Part shown: piece after piece, positions 27,001 to 34,436 of the stretch
How the letters are laid out: every line of letters starts with the position of its first letter
How positions within the stretch are numbered: position 1 is the stretch's first letter
DNA from: Paenibacillus sp. LHD-38
GTDB taxonomy: Bacteria > Bacillota > Bacilli > Paenibacillales > Paenibacillaceae
Assembly: GCF_031157315.1 (NCBI RefSeq)
Contig: NZ_JAVIFU010000042.1
Coordinates: 1-62,020 of the forward strand
Direction of reading: 5' to 3'
DNA: 62,020 bases
Notes under the pieces: model-generated
Told to the model about the DNA's origin: nothing
Database searches by the model: none
What the model saw: the letters and a program-made list of their open reading frames with translations, nothing else
Position numbers and translations under genes: made by a program

Positions 27001-27561
27001 GCCTGCCGGCCTTTCGGTGCGCCCTAATTGCGCACTGTTCGGAGCATAAATGTTGCTCAGAAACTTCCTTGGTGACGTCGTATCCTGTTTGACCAGCTTC
27101 CCGTCCAGGAAATATTTATAGCCCTGCGCCTTGTCCATAACCATAGCGACGGTGTGAACTTCATTTTCCTTCAAAACAAAGGCGTCGGTCTTGACGTGCG
27201 TGTTTACCTTCGTCTTGCCTGGCTCTTGATAACGGTTCTCGCTACCTATCGCCGACGGAGTAATGTACAGTTGAAAGTGTCCGTCGGGGAGTGTATTATT
27301 GCTGAGAGAAAATAAGGACATGATGGAGGAGCCAGAATAACGGAACCTTACGATGATCGTCCCTTCGTCCAGCGCTTTCAGCGCATCGACCTTATCGTTC
27401 AGGTTTGTAAAGCCGCTGTTGTGAATGATTTGATTTTCCACTCTCAGCACAAGGCTTGGGTCAAGCCCGGCTACCGTCTGTTCGCTTGCCCTGGCATACG
27501 GCGGTACCATCATAAGAAGAATTGCGATAGCTAATAACATGGAAGTGACTTTCCTCAACAA
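21028..27561 (-). CDS. Giant secreted sialidase (GH33) with tandem SGNH hydrolase, LamG, Big2 and FIMAH domains
   Basis: About 2177 residues. GAGGAG abuts the ATG at 27567 but lies six bases before the TTG at 27561, so TTG is the likelier start. Order: signal peptide; LamG-like domain (about 35-225); GH33 catalytic domain (about 245-690) with NNYRIPSLLY, four Asp boxes (SFDQGDTW, SDDEGGTW, SDDNGATW, SFDGGQTW) and a Tyr-Glu region YSSLANLGNG...YEG; a beta domain; two more LamG domains (about 825-1225); a first SGNH-like domain with FVFTGDD, where the nucleophile serine is replaced; a second, complete SGNH domain (FSGDSITHG, AFGMNDSS, NDNIHPNFIG); a Big_2 domain (TWTSSNPGVATVD); Ig-like repeats; and a C-terminal FIMAH domain. 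It should release sialic acid outside the cell, with the SGNH domain perhaps removing O-acetyl groups. A cre-like site lies just upstream. Confidence 0.9.
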   Translation of the reverse strand: MLRKVTSMLLAIAILLMMVPPYARASEQTVAGLDPSLVLRVENQIIHNSGFTNLNDKVDALKALDEGTIIVRFRYSGSSIMSLFSLSNNTLPDGHFQLYITPSAIGSENRYQEPGKTKVNTHVKTDAFVLKENEVHTVAMVMDKAQGYKYFLDGKLVKQDTTSPRKFLSNIYAPNSAQLGRTERPAGYNQYSFNGQIDFAEVYGKPLADQTLIDVTGVTRVDSVTNPMPAGAQITDPINIFYPGFMGSNNYRIPSLLYTKKGTLIAGIDRRVPHGGDSPNNIDAVIRRSFDQGDTWESSGIVVNDYPDSASNIDLELLQDQSTDRIFALVDAFPHGGGLLGGFGNNAYKGTGFKTINGKKYMFLKDSSGNEYTIRENGEVFNAAGTVTSYTVDTRRNLYQNGMKINNIFSSTSPLKPYKTSYLELYYSDDEGGTWSGPIDLNDEVKEDWMIFLGTGPGNGIQLTQGEHAGRLVFPVYFLNDNNKQASAVIYSDDNGATWHRGESPNEGRDVGNDAVIYEKTFTSSSFEITESQVVEMPDGQLKLFMRNYSGYAQIATSFDGGQTWDPAVVTERDLVAAYCQMTAIRYNGQIDGKEAVIFASPANSSQRINGTVKVGLIEADGTLPNGRTKYKFDWKYSQLVKLGTYAYSSLANLGNGDIGLFYEGTANTDMSFIKFNVDYLKWQREGVKPTPKLTSIAVEALKPDGYALEEKLRIRAAFDSYIMLSGDRSLKGSIGDKDVSFQLVSQNQAGTEFVFEGSFPELAVGSYELEAAFSASLNIYNAYGNALSRQADENKLSQTVIAAENADAAERVLSYQANQAYPNDNGMNGNLVYTDVSSDVNTIKGISAGAIVAKFKTTDAVGINTIFALTDSTKTKYNTHATLAAKNGRLFFSVTSNTVSPFVSDQQVPQTELINDGQWHIVAVVMNQDGTAIYLDGKKLLTNTNTVFLKHLTGANRANIGRSIASNTTSGHDYYQAGDIAYADFYSGYMTENQALSATSIAKRVISSNINRSFNGTSDFVDMTGELAKVKDLKQGTIFAKFKLTDGGNARTIMSLSNAAADASNLTVAINSGKLYIESRETTAYTSNRSYLAQFTSPEGTIYNDGAWHKVAVSINGSSTIIYADGNKIGTAPGFDFASAIPGMNTFLIGANRDFKSVPEWYYKGDIETVEVYDGKLDDKELASLTANVVIPSVNADLARIKAYIQPTSEPSTFVFTGDDIAFAVGQAGGYRNYMQHFEERIRWEMTGTAGSSGAVMRQDFVFDTGMKGLTAAELLTDFSRLVSDLKPKTVFVMLGGGDAANQTPLSEFKTNLKAIVAEIRKAGAVPALQTTPYSTDPAFAAKIAPYVDAVKAVSSEDSVVLANHFDAWKTNPNLSSLLGPGGTMPNELGHLKLAKDLMTLFDIGGNGYTWSINSFMDVKEPFEQVVDRDIVYTVTGGALTVNLGETLRGMTQIEQAVVTLDAGDGEYRRETADVTGIVNLGSIDEVKPYVLTVKAKLSGEQKYVKVNPAYIHSEAPSQIDIPVDLAALIHSDKPLTWLFSGDSITHGALHTKGYKSFAELFAERVKGELAAEVPARARDHVLNTGVSSMTTRDLLDNFDRWIARNNPDVVFIAFGMNDSSNKLVPLSEFEANLRTAVDKVRALGAIPILQTINTIKSADTSRYSNLPAYVDTIRKVAQDKQVLLVDHYKYWTEAEKDVSHIKSIWLNDNIHPNFIGTAQMATVVFKSMALYDPNSYIANLRYVTAVPAVETLNAMPTATVETNTIAIDVPSIVAAAGVANAVEKIEASIALGGLDTATQVTRNLNGSIIFAGLPQASGYTVKVKVKVKGLNKELLLQDVNVIFVSGVQALPKEVVLKAGGELQLMASVLPESATNKAVTWTSSNPGVATVDQAGIVKAVGDGTAIVTVTTKDGGFQDTVSVVVDTIAPLTTDDAGTGWQRTAQTVQLTATDTGAGVTRTLYSLDDGLMAEGTAVTVSSEGRHTLQYYSVDRAGNEEAVKTTGVNIDMTAPVITPTVSLAVYQTEAINVRFDISDALSGVASAAIEIDGVAVVNPTVLDPLSLRAGAHTIRVVAADAAGNEAKTEYVLNVLLDADHLVEALRIGAAKGWIDNQGILRSLQSKVEQAQKQTDEGKQQLNAWNALENEVRAQSGKHISAEFAQLLLDDIAYLRGGVTK

Positions 27562-27589
27562 ATTCATCTCCTCTGCCTCTGTTCTATTT

Positions 27590-27603
27590 ATAAAGCGCTT
27601 TCA
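27590..27603 (-). promoter_or_regulatory. cre-like site upstream of the sialidase gene
   Basis: Reads TGAAAGCGCTTTAT on the minus strand, near the CcpA consensus, about 30 bases before the start codon. Confidence 0.5.
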
Positions 27604-27720
27604 CGCTTTCTCTAATAATAGAGCTTACGGACGACTAGAAACATCCCTCACATTTTACATTTAGGGTCGAATCTTTACCTGTCTCGTTCAAGGCCTTCGC
27701 CAGCGTTTCGGTGCAAACAG

Positions 27721-27967
27721 TTCAGAGCCGGAACAATGCCGATAGGGGATCGCCGATTTCAGCATGTATATGAGCTGATGATCGCAGCGCCGGATATTTT
27801 GAATGAGTGGTCCTTCGCTCCCATTCCAGTGACGCGCCGAGAAGATGGTACTGTTGTCAGATGGGCAGCGGGAAATAATTCAACCAGTGCCATGCTGTTC
27901 AATGATAATCCGGAGATGAAAAGGGATCTCGCCTGGAAATTCCTTCAGTGGTTGGTTGAGGGTTCGC
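27721..27967 (+). pseudogene. Remnant of an ABC solute-binding protein gene
   Basis: Combining two frames gives FRAGTMPIGIADFSMYM, then ELMIAAPDILNEWSFAPIPV and NPEMKRDLAWKFLQWL, the C-terminal third of family 1 solute-binding proteins. A one-base insertion in the GGGG of 27744-27749 and a second indel near 27773 knock the frame out and back. No start or stop of the gene remains. Confidence 0.6.
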
Positions 27968-28128
27968 TACACATAGGCTCAGTCTCCTTTTTTATGAAGA
28001 ATTTGGATCACGATAGAAGTGAACCACCGGCTTCGGTGGTTCTGCCCTTCGCATTGGTTGGCGGCCGAGGAAACGATGGAGCGGAATGTAATCTCCAGCT
28101 TTTCCTCTGCTCCACACGGAGCATGCGG

Positions 28129-28446
28129 TAGAGTAGGTAGCCAGCGAGTTACCATCCGAAAATGACACTTTTCCAACTACCCCTCCCAGAACGGAGCATG
28201 CAAGTTTCCTATGCACTCCGCTCGCCAGTAATTATCAGTCAGCGATTTTCTTTCCTTGGTATTTACCTGAATGGATTAAAAGATGGCATGTATTGCAAAC
28301 TGCAAGAGTTTTCCGACTCATTGCAATCATACGTTTCATCCATTCCGGTTTATCTTTTCTACCATTCTGGGCTAGGTCTTTAAGTTTTCGAATATGATGT
28401 ATCTCAATGTCCCCTTTTGAACCACAAAGCTCGCAGCGACGGTATG
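28129..28446 (-). mobile_element. 3' remnant of a group II intron with HNH end of its encoded protein
   Basis: Residues RRCELCGSKGDIEIHHIRKL and RMIAMSRKTLAVCNTCH (frame 28235-28446) are the C-terminal HNH endonuclease domain of group II intron reverse transcriptases. Downstream at 28189-28223 is a 35-base hairpin starting GAGCGGAGTGCAT with a GGAAAC loop, matching intron domain V, followed by a domain VI-like hairpin and an end near 28129 (CTACTCTACC). The reverse transcriptase part and intron 5' half are lost; the remnant is fused to a chromate transporter gene at about 28437-28446. Confidence 0.75.
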
Positions 28447-28691
28447 ACCATTCCCAGCGTAGACATGATCGCCCCGCCAAGTCCCGCTGTCTTATAGCCG
28501 ACTAAGGTCGCGCTATTCGTTGCGATAGGCCCCGGAGCCATCCCGGCAATCGATATTGTTTCTTGGTATTCAGCAGACTCTAACCAACCGCGGGACGCTA
28601 CTTCGTACTGAATAAGAGGAATGACCGCGTATCCGCCGCCAAACGAAACGATACCAATTTTCAAAAAGGTAATAAATAATTCCCATAGCAC
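28437..28691 (-). pseudogene. Chromate transporter (short-chain ChrA partner), 3'-truncated
   Basis: About 85 residues starting at a GTG with GGGGGC upstream: FLKIGIVSFGGGYAVIPLIQ and ISIAGMAPGPIATNSATLVG are hallmark CHR-family segments. The frame is lost at MVIPS, where group II intron sequence begins. Full short-chain CHR proteins have about 180-200 residues. It is the second gene of a pair. Confidence 0.8.
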
Positions 28692-28709
28692 GGCGTTAGC
28701 CCCCGTTCA

Positions 28710-29164
28710 TTAGATGAAACATTCGGTCTCAAGCAGGCGGGCACAATTCTCAGCGCCTTTACGCTCGGTGCGAACCTCTATGCCAAACCATTGCTTCCCC
28801 TTTACCAGAACAATCCCAACAGCCGAGCCTAGTAAAATGACATAAAAAGGATTAATATCAGTCAGCAGCAAGACGAGCAAAGCCGCAACCGTCACACAGC
28901 TAGTGGCGATATCGAAAATGGCCGCCTTTGCCATACGGTAAGCAGCCATCAGAATAAGCGCGATAACGGCGGAATGAATACCTTTGAGCTCTGCCTCGAC
29001 CTTCGGTTCATCCCGCCACGAAAGATAGGCCAAGCTGAATAACCGCCGCCGAAGCTGGATGGTCCGACCTTGAGGAAGGTCCAAAAGAGCCGGCCAAGCT
29101 CCTTGATTTTGTCGATAGGAAAAAATACGTGATCGCCCCTCCCAAACGGCAACAAGCCATTCAA
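28710..29164 (-). pseudogene. Chromate transporter (first short-chain partner), internal deletion
   Basis: The N-terminal frame from 29164 reads KIKELGRLFWTFLKVGPSSF then GGGY, a CHR N terminus. After about 40 residues the sequence jumps, in another frame, to the C-terminal part (EPKVEAELKGIHSAVIALIL and VILLGSAVGIVLVKGKQWF), ending at 28710. Most of the middle is deleted. With 28437-28691 it forms a dead two-gene chromate efflux pair. Confidence 0.75.
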
Positions 29165-29200
29165 ACGGGGGTCCCGCCATGAATGGCCTGCTCGCCGAAT

Positions 29201-30835
29201 CTATTCGATGCCTTGCTCTTTCGCCTTCGTGTTCACTTCTTCGATCATCTTGTCGAGGCCCTTGGACTTGTAGCCGTCAACGATCTTCTGCCACGATTGC
29301 TCCACAGGATCCTTCGACAACATCACATTCAACAAATCGTCGTGATCGAACACCGTAAAGCTGTCCTTGGTCGGAGTCGACATGTATGTCAGGCGGATGT
29401 CGTATTCCGGCACTTTCGTGTTATTCAGAACCCAATCGATGTAGTCCACCGCATCTTGTCTGAGACCTTCGTCACCAATGGACGGGTTGCTTAGGTCGTA
29501 ACGGTCTGCCGTTTCATAGGCAACCAAGTCTCTCAGGAAGGCGATTGCAGGATACTTCTCGTTCAACGTTTTCGTTTCCAGCATGACCTTCTTATCGCCT
29601 TCTAGCTTGTAATCGACACCTTCGATACCGTAGGTGAGCAAGGTTTTTCCTTCAGGAGACAGCACGTAATCATAGAGCGCAAGGATACGGTCAAGCTTCT
29701 TCGGATCGATCTTGCCGCTGAAGTAGCTCTCCGACCAGAATGTTTTGAAGATAGCGTGATGCCGTTCTCCGCCAGGTCCTGCTAGCGGATTCAATACTTT
29801 CACGGTTTCCGAGACATCCTTATCCGGGTAGCTGTTCGCCCAACGTTTGCGATAGATGTTCGCATCGAGGTTGATGAATCCGCCGCCGGAAAGCATTGCC
29901 GCGGATTTGCCCGAAGCAAATTTGTCGTAAGCGATTTCCGGGCTTGTAAGCGCAATGTCCGGATCGATCAGATTTTTGTCATACATATCTTTCATGTTCT
30001 GAAGAGCAGGCAGAGCGTTCTTGGAGAATACGGCCGGAATGAACTTGCCGTCTTCCTTGATCCATTTGAAATCCGCGCCGCTGCCGTCGCTTGTAGCAAC
30101 CGGGTTGCCATACAGCCAGAACAATCCGCCCAGCATCTTCACTTGGGCCGACGTCAGACCTGTAATCTTCTTGCCTTCCGGATCGGCCTTCACGATCACT
30201 TCAAGCATCGCCTTGAACTCTTCCCAAGTCTCCGGCTCTTTCGTAATGCCGGCAGCTTGCGCCAAATCCCAACGGTAGTAGACTACGCGGTCAAGCGCGC
30301 TCCAGTCTACGCTTGGGAACATCCTTCTCGGAATCGTGTAATGCTTGCCATCGACAGCCAATCCCTCAATGTCCGGCGCTTCAAAATATTTCTCTAGATT
30401 CGGAAATTTCGCCAGGTCAGGCAGCGGGGCGACGACGCCTTGCTCGACCCACTTCCGCTGATATTGCGTGCCGATCGCGTCGATCGCGAATACGTCCGGC
30501 AGTTGTCCGGACGCGGCCCACATCTGGATCTTCTGGCCATAGTCGTCCCAAGTCGTATTGACCGGCTTAATGGAAATATTGAATTTTTTCAGAATATCCT
30601 GCACGATCGGGTCATTCTCGATCTTTGCGACTTCCGCTTCTACATCCCAGTAAGCAACGGAAATTTCCATCGGGTCCTTATAAGGGTTGTCCTCTCCTCC
30701 CGTACCCGAATTCGTCGCTGCGGGCTTCTCGTTCTCGGACGGCTTCTCGTTGTCGTTGCCGCTGCAAGCCGCGAGCAATCCTACGAACATAGCCATACAT
30801 GCCAAGATGATGCCAAACTTCTTAAATCCTTTCAT
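29201..30835 (-). CDS. ABC transporter extracellular solute-binding lipoprotein (LplA/YtcQ-like)
   Basis: 544 residues from the ATG at 30835 (MKGFKKFGII), preceded by GGGAGG. The signal peptide ends in lipobox LLAAC; the mature part begins with a charged linker SGNDNEKPSENEKP. It belongs to the large family 1 binding proteins found with LplB/LplC permeases. It is the third gene of an operon after two permeases (gaps 25 and 69 bases). No ATPase is present, as usual for these systems, which share an MsmX-type ATPase. The adjacent GH20/sulfatase operon suggests it imports an amino-sugar or sulfated oligosaccharide; this is inference. Confidence 0.92.
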   Translation of the reverse strand: MKGFKKFGIILACMAMFVGLLAACSGNDNEKPSENEKPAATNSGTGGEDNPYKDPMEISVAYWDVEAEVAKIENDPIVQDILKKFNISIKPVNTTWDDYGQKIQMWAASGQLPDVFAIDAIGTQYQRKWVEQGVVAPLPDLAKFPNLEKYFEAPDIEGLAVDGKHYTIPRRMFPSVDWSALDRVVYYRWDLAQAAGITKEPETWEEFKAMLEVIVKADPEGKKITGLTSAQVKMLGGLFWLYGNPVATSDGSGADFKWIKEDGKFIPAVFSKNALPALQNMKDMYDKNLIDPDIALTSPEIAYDKFASGKSAAMLSGGGFINLDANIYRKRWANSYPDKDVSETVKVLNPLAGPGGERHHAIFKTFWSESYFSGKIDPKKLDRILALYDYVLSPEGKTLLTYGIEGVDYKLEGDKKVMLETKTLNEKYPAIAFLRDLVAYETADRYDLSNPSIGDEGLRQDAVDYIDWVLNNTKVPEYDIRLTYMSTPTKDSFTVFDHDDLLNVMLSKDPVEQSWQKIVDGYKSKGLDKMIEEVNTKAKEQGIE

Positions 30836-30904
30836 CGTTGAATCCTCCCTTTTTGTCATTGTGAAGCTTTTGTTAGGATAGGACAAGCATCTATATGAAT
30901 TTCC

Positions 30905-31801
30905 TTATCCTTTAATGGAACCTACAAGTATCCCTTTGGCGAAGTGCTTCTGCAGGAAGGGATATACCAAAAGGATGGGTACGCTTGAGATGACGATCGT
31001 CGCCATCTGCAAAGCCGGTGTGTACACCTTGCTGGAGTCGCTATCCGCCGCTTGCTGAGCCAGCGTGTTCAGCAGCCCATTGCTCGTGATGAGCGTCTCC
31101 CGTAAGTAAATCTGGAGCGGCGTTTTGGCGGAGTCACTGATGAAGATGAGCGCGTACCACCACTCATTCCACCGCTCCACCGCGTAGAATAAGCCGAAGG
31201 TGGCGATGAACGGCGCGGAGATGGGCAGAATGATTTTGAGCAAAATGTACAGGTCGTTGGCTCCGTCCAGCTTCGCGGATTCTTCTAAGCTTTCCGGCAG
31301 CGTGCCGAAGTAGTTTTTCATAATAATCAAGTAGAACGTGTTCAAGCCTGCCGGGATAATCATGACGAGTATACTGTTGACGAGCCCCAGCGATTTGATG
31401 ATGAGATAAAACGGAATAAGCCCGCCGTTGAAAAACATCGTGAACAGGATTAACGTCAGCATCGCGTTCCGGCCCGGCATCCCTTTCTTGGAGAGCGCAT
31501 AAGCGCCCGTAACCGATATCGTCATGCTGAACAATACGCCGACGACGGTTACGATGACCGTATTGACCGTAGAGCTCCAGAACTTCGTGTCGGACAGGAT
31601 TACTTTGTAAGCCGTTAAATCGAAGGACAAGGGCAGCAAGTAGAGATTGAACTGGCTGATGACTTCGAATTTGGCGAACGAAATGATAAGTACGTTATAG
31701 AACGGGAAAAACGTGATGAGAGACAGCAGTCCGAGCACGATATAGACGGCGATGTCGAAGGCGCTCAGCCTTGTCCTCTTCTTCGTATGCGTTAGCTTCA
31801 T
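30905..31801 (-). CDS. ABC sugar permease, LplC/YtcP-like
   Basis: 298 residues with six predicted membrane helices. The cytoplasmic EAA loop reads ESAKLDGANDLYILLKIILP. GGAGG stands ten bases before the ATG. It is the CUT1-type inner-membrane partner of the permease ending 25 bases upstream, and precedes the binding protein. The C terminus QKHFAKGILVGSIKG is nearly identical in style to the permease at 56234-57133, so the two transport loci are paralogous. Confidence 0.93.
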   Translation of the reverse strand: MKLTHTKKRTRLSAFDIAVYIVLGLLSLITFFPFYNVLIISFAKFEVISQFNLYLLPLSFDLTAYKVILSDTKFWSSTVNTVIVTVVGVLFSMTISVTGAYALSKKGMPGRNAMLTLILFTMFFNGGLIPFYLIIKSLGLVNSILVMIIPAGLNTFYLIIMKNYFGTLPESLEESAKLDGANDLYILLKIILPISAPFIATFGLFYAVERWNEWWYALIFISDSAKTPLQIYLRETLITSNGLLNTLAQQAADSDSSKVYTPALQMATIVISSVPILLVYPFLQKHFAKGILVGSIKG

Positions 31802-31826
31802 CTGTCGAATACCTCCAAGCCGTAGT

Positions 31827-32765
31827 TTAATAGAGTCCTTCCTCGCCCATTCGCTTCACGATTGTGTTCGCCAAGACGAGAAGCACCAAGCTGATGACGG
31901 ACTTGATGAGTCCTGCCGCCGTCATATAACCGAAGTCTCCGCCTATCTGGAACGACGTCCGGTAAATATACGTATCGATGACATCTGCCACGGAATAGAC
32001 CGGCGAGCTGTACAGATTGAAGATTTGATCGAAGCTTGCGCCTTGTGTCAGAAGTTGGCCTACATGAAGAATGAGTAGGATCGCCACTGTACTTTTAATG
32101 CCCGGCCACGCGATGTGGAGCAGTCTCTTGAACCGGTTAGCTCCGTCCATCTCGGCCGCTTCGTACAGCTCGGGATTAATGCCCGCAAGCGCGGCCAGGT
32201 AGATGATCGAATCCCAGCCGACTTCCCGCCACATATGCGTGAGATACAGAAGAGGCCGGAAGGACGCACTGTCCGTTAGCAGCGAGACGGACTCGAATCC
32301 GAGAAACATGATGATTTGGTTCACAACGCCGTCGCGGCTGAGGATGTTCGTAATAATACCCGCCAGCACGACCCAAGAGATGAAGTGAGGGAACGTAAGA
32401 ACCGTCTGGAAAAATCGTTTGGCTGTCTTCCTCGAGAATTCGTTAAGTAGTATGGCCAGGATGATCGGCATAGGGAAATTGATAAGCAGCTTCATCAAGC
32501 TGATAATGATCGTATTCTTGAATGCCATATGGAAATCCGCGTCGGTCCATATTTTTTGGAAATGCTCGAGTCCGATCCAGGGACTGCCCAGAATGCCACC
32601 GCTGTAATCGAACGTCTTAAACGCCAGCGTCACGCCGTACATCGGCGCATATGCGAACAGCGCGTACCATATGAGAACCGGCAAAACCATCAGATAAAAA
32701 TATTTGTGCTGAAGCATCGTCGTCCAAAGCTTCTTCGTTGTTCCAACGCTCGCCCCGCTGCGCAT
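31827..32765 (-). CDS. ABC sugar permease, LplB-like
   Basis: 312 residues, six membrane helices; the N-terminal segment KYFYLMVLPVLIWYALFAYA and the EAA loop EAAEMDGANRFKRLLHIAWP mark the LplB subfamily. AAGGAG lies nine bases before the ATG. It is the first gene of the permease-permease-binding protein operon. A TGAAAGTGCTTTCA site at 32888-32901 lies about 120 bases upstream and resembles a site before the divergent two-component genes at 39.6 kb. Confidence 0.93.
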   Translation of the reverse strand: MRSGASVGTTKKLWTTMLQHKYFYLMVLPVLIWYALFAYAPMYGVTLAFKTFDYSGGILGSPWIGLEHFQKIWTDADFHMAFKNTIIISLMKLLINFPMPIILAILLNEFSRKTAKRFFQTVLTFPHFISWVVLAGIITNILSRDGVVNQIIMFLGFESVSLLTDSASFRPLLYLTHMWREVGWDSIIYLAALAGINPELYEAAEMDGANRFKRLLHIAWPGIKSTVAILLILHVGQLLTQGASFDQIFNLYSSPVYSVADVIDTYIYRTSFQIGGDFGYMTAAGLIKSVISLVLLVLANTIVKRMGEEGLY

Positions 32766-32887
32766 CAGAAGTCACTCCTTGCTTTTCTAAATTTGTGAAT
32801 CCAGGGAACATTGCCCGCTTTTTTAGTATAGAAGGGACGGCGAGAGCGGAGTATGGACATAATCAGCCTTCTATGTGGACTACTTAA

Positions 32888-32901
32888 TGAAAGTGCTTTC
32901 A
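32888..32901. promoter_or_regulatory. TGAAAGTGCTTTCA operator/cre-like site
   Basis: Six-base arms TGAAAG/CTTTCA around TG, in the promoter region of the ABC operon. It closely resembles TGAAAGT-GCTT-ACTTTCA at 39601-39618. It may bind CcpA or the YesN-type regulator. Confidence 0.5.
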
Positions 32902-32963
32902 ATCATTTTCAATCACATAATCCGACATAAGCGCCATAAATATGTACATAGTGCATGAAAAAA

Positions 32964-32994
32964 AGAAGGCCGGCGCATAACACGCCGACCTTCT
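32964..32994 (-). terminator. Terminator of the beta-helix/foldase/GH20/sulfatase operon
   Basis: Stem AGAAGGTCGGCG/CGCCGGCCTTCT (one G-U pair) followed by seven T residues on the minus strand, right after the sulfatase stop. Confidence 0.9.
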
Positions 32995-33000
32995 ACTCAG

Positions 33001-34392
33001 CTATTGGTCCCTCCAGCTCCGGTACTCCTCGGCATGCAGCGGCCCGCCTTCCTTCATGACCGTCCATAACGGATCGGTGTCGCAGTCCATTGTCGCCATC
33101 ATGTCGTCATGCCATTCGTTAAGCAGGTAGACGGCTTCCTTGCACACGTCCCGCCGCTCCTCCGCCAGATTGCGTTGCTCGTAAGGATCGTCCTTCAGAT
33201 CGAACAGCATTTCCTTCGGAAAACCGTGATAGCCGTCGTGATAGAATCGAATGTAGAGCCAATCCCCGAATCGGACGCTCCGCTGGCAGACATGTGCGCA
33301 TTGCGTCAATACGAGGTAGTCTCTGCCCTGGTCGGATGCGCCGGATATGCCGTCCGCATAGCTGATGCCGTCCCAGCGCTCCGGATGTTTCGCGCCAACA
33401 AGATCGGCCAGCGTCGGAGCCAGATCCAGATGGTAATGCAGTCCCTCGTTCCTCACGCCTCGCGCGCCGCCCGGCCAGCGGAAGATCATCGGGATGCGGC
33501 AGGTACCTTGGTCAGCCGTGCCGTGCTCGGAATAGATGCCAAGCTCTCCCAAGTTCTCCCCATGGTCCGCGCTGACGAGAATAGCCGTCTCCTCCAAGAC
33601 GCCGAGCCGCTCCAGCAGCGACAGCACTTGTCCGATATGGTCATCCATGTAGCGGATCGCGCAGTCGTAATTGTCGATAATCTGACGGATATCTTCATAG
33701 GATTCGATCTCCCGGCCGTGCCTGCTCCACTTGCCGTAATGCGACTTCGCCAGCGCGTTCATATCCGTAATGCTGTGCTGTCCTTCCTTCTGCAGATGGG
33801 ACCGGAACACCTCCTCCGTCAGCCACTCCGGCAACGGTTCTTCCGCGAACGGATGACCGTAGTGATCCGGCACCCGGTAAGGCGTATGGGGATCCCAGAA
33901 GTTCAGATGCAGGAACCATTGGTCCGATCGCCCATTGTCCTCCAACCACTTCAGCGCAGTTGGGAGCACTTGATGCGCCGATTCCAACCCGTTCTCCCCG
34001 ATGTTATGAACCTCATGGAAGCCGGCGTTGAAGGTCCATGCGGAATGCCGGTCGGCGAACGTGCTGATCGTCGCCGTCTTATAGCCCGCTTCCCGCAATA
34101 CGAAGGGGAGGCTCTCCCGCTTCAGCCGGTCCTCGAAGCCCCGGGTCGCTCCGTCCCGTCGCATATCCGCCGCGGTGCCGCCATGGCCCGCAACGCCGGT
34201 ATGAATCCCAAATCTGCCCGACATAAGAGCAGTTCGGGAAGGCATGCACGGCGCATCGGAGCAATAATAGTTGGTGAAGACGGCGCCTTCTCCCGCTATG
34301 CGGTCAATGTTAGGCGACGTATTGCGATGATAGCCGTAGCAGCCCAGATGGTCGGGACGAAGAGAGTCCAGGTCCAAATAAAGTATTCTCAT
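33001..34392 (-). CDS. Type I sulfatase (formylglycine-dependent, cytoplasmic)
   Basis: 463 residues. The N-terminal DLDSLRPDHLGCYGYH holds the first metal-binding aspartates; C49-M-P-S-R53 is the C-x-P-S-R signature whose cysteine becomes formylglycine. LVSADHGENLGE near 300 supplies the second metal site. No signal peptide, so it acts on imported sulfated sugars. AAGGAGA precedes the ATG. It is the last gene of the operon, 44 bases after the end of the split GH20 gene. It may remove sulfate from amino sugars or uronates; the exact position is unknown. No maturation enzyme gene is in this window. A 435-residue frame on the opposite strand is only its shadow. Confidence 0.92.
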   Translation of the reverse strand: MRILYLDLDSLRPDHLGCYGYHRNTSPNIDRIAGEGAVFTNYYCSDAPCMPSRTALMSGRFGIHTGVAGHGGTAADMRRDGATRGFEDRLKRESLPFVLREAGYKTATISTFADRHSAWTFNAGFHEVHNIGENGLESAHQVLPTALKWLEDNGRSDQWFLHLNFWDPHTPYRVPDHYGHPFAEEPLPEWLTEEVFRSHLQKEGQHSITDMNALAKSHYGKWSRHGREIESYEDIRQIIDNYDCAIRYMDDHIGQVLSLLERLGVLEETAILVSADHGENLGELGIYSEHGTADQGTCRIPMIFRWPGGARGVRNEGLHYHLDLAPTLADLVGAKHPERWDGISYADGISGASDQGRDYLVLTQCAHVCQRSVRFGDWLYIRFYHDGYHGFPKEMLFDLKDDPYEQRNLAEERRDVCKEAVYLLNEWHDDMMATMDCDTDPLWTVMKEGGPLHAEEYRSWRDQ

Positions 34393-34436
34393 ATTGAATC
34401 AATCTCCTTCTCATAGATAGTGGTTTGCCTGTCGGT

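Noticed and set aside
28110..28205. Repeated CGGAGCATGC as a direct-repeat mobile end
   Set aside because: One copy belongs to intron domain V pairing; the other lies beyond the intron end and no further repeat structure supports an element.
28235..28446. HNH protein as a stand-alone defence nuclease
   Set aside because: Its sequence matches the C-terminal end of group II intron proteins, the first residues come from the neighbouring chromate transporter gene in another frame, and intron domain V follows it.
33109..34416. 435-codon open frame on the plus strand opposite the sulfatase gene
   Set aside because: It exactly overlies a sulfatase with clear active-site motifs; the GC-rich codon pattern creates the opposite open frame, and the translation has no domain or ribosome site.
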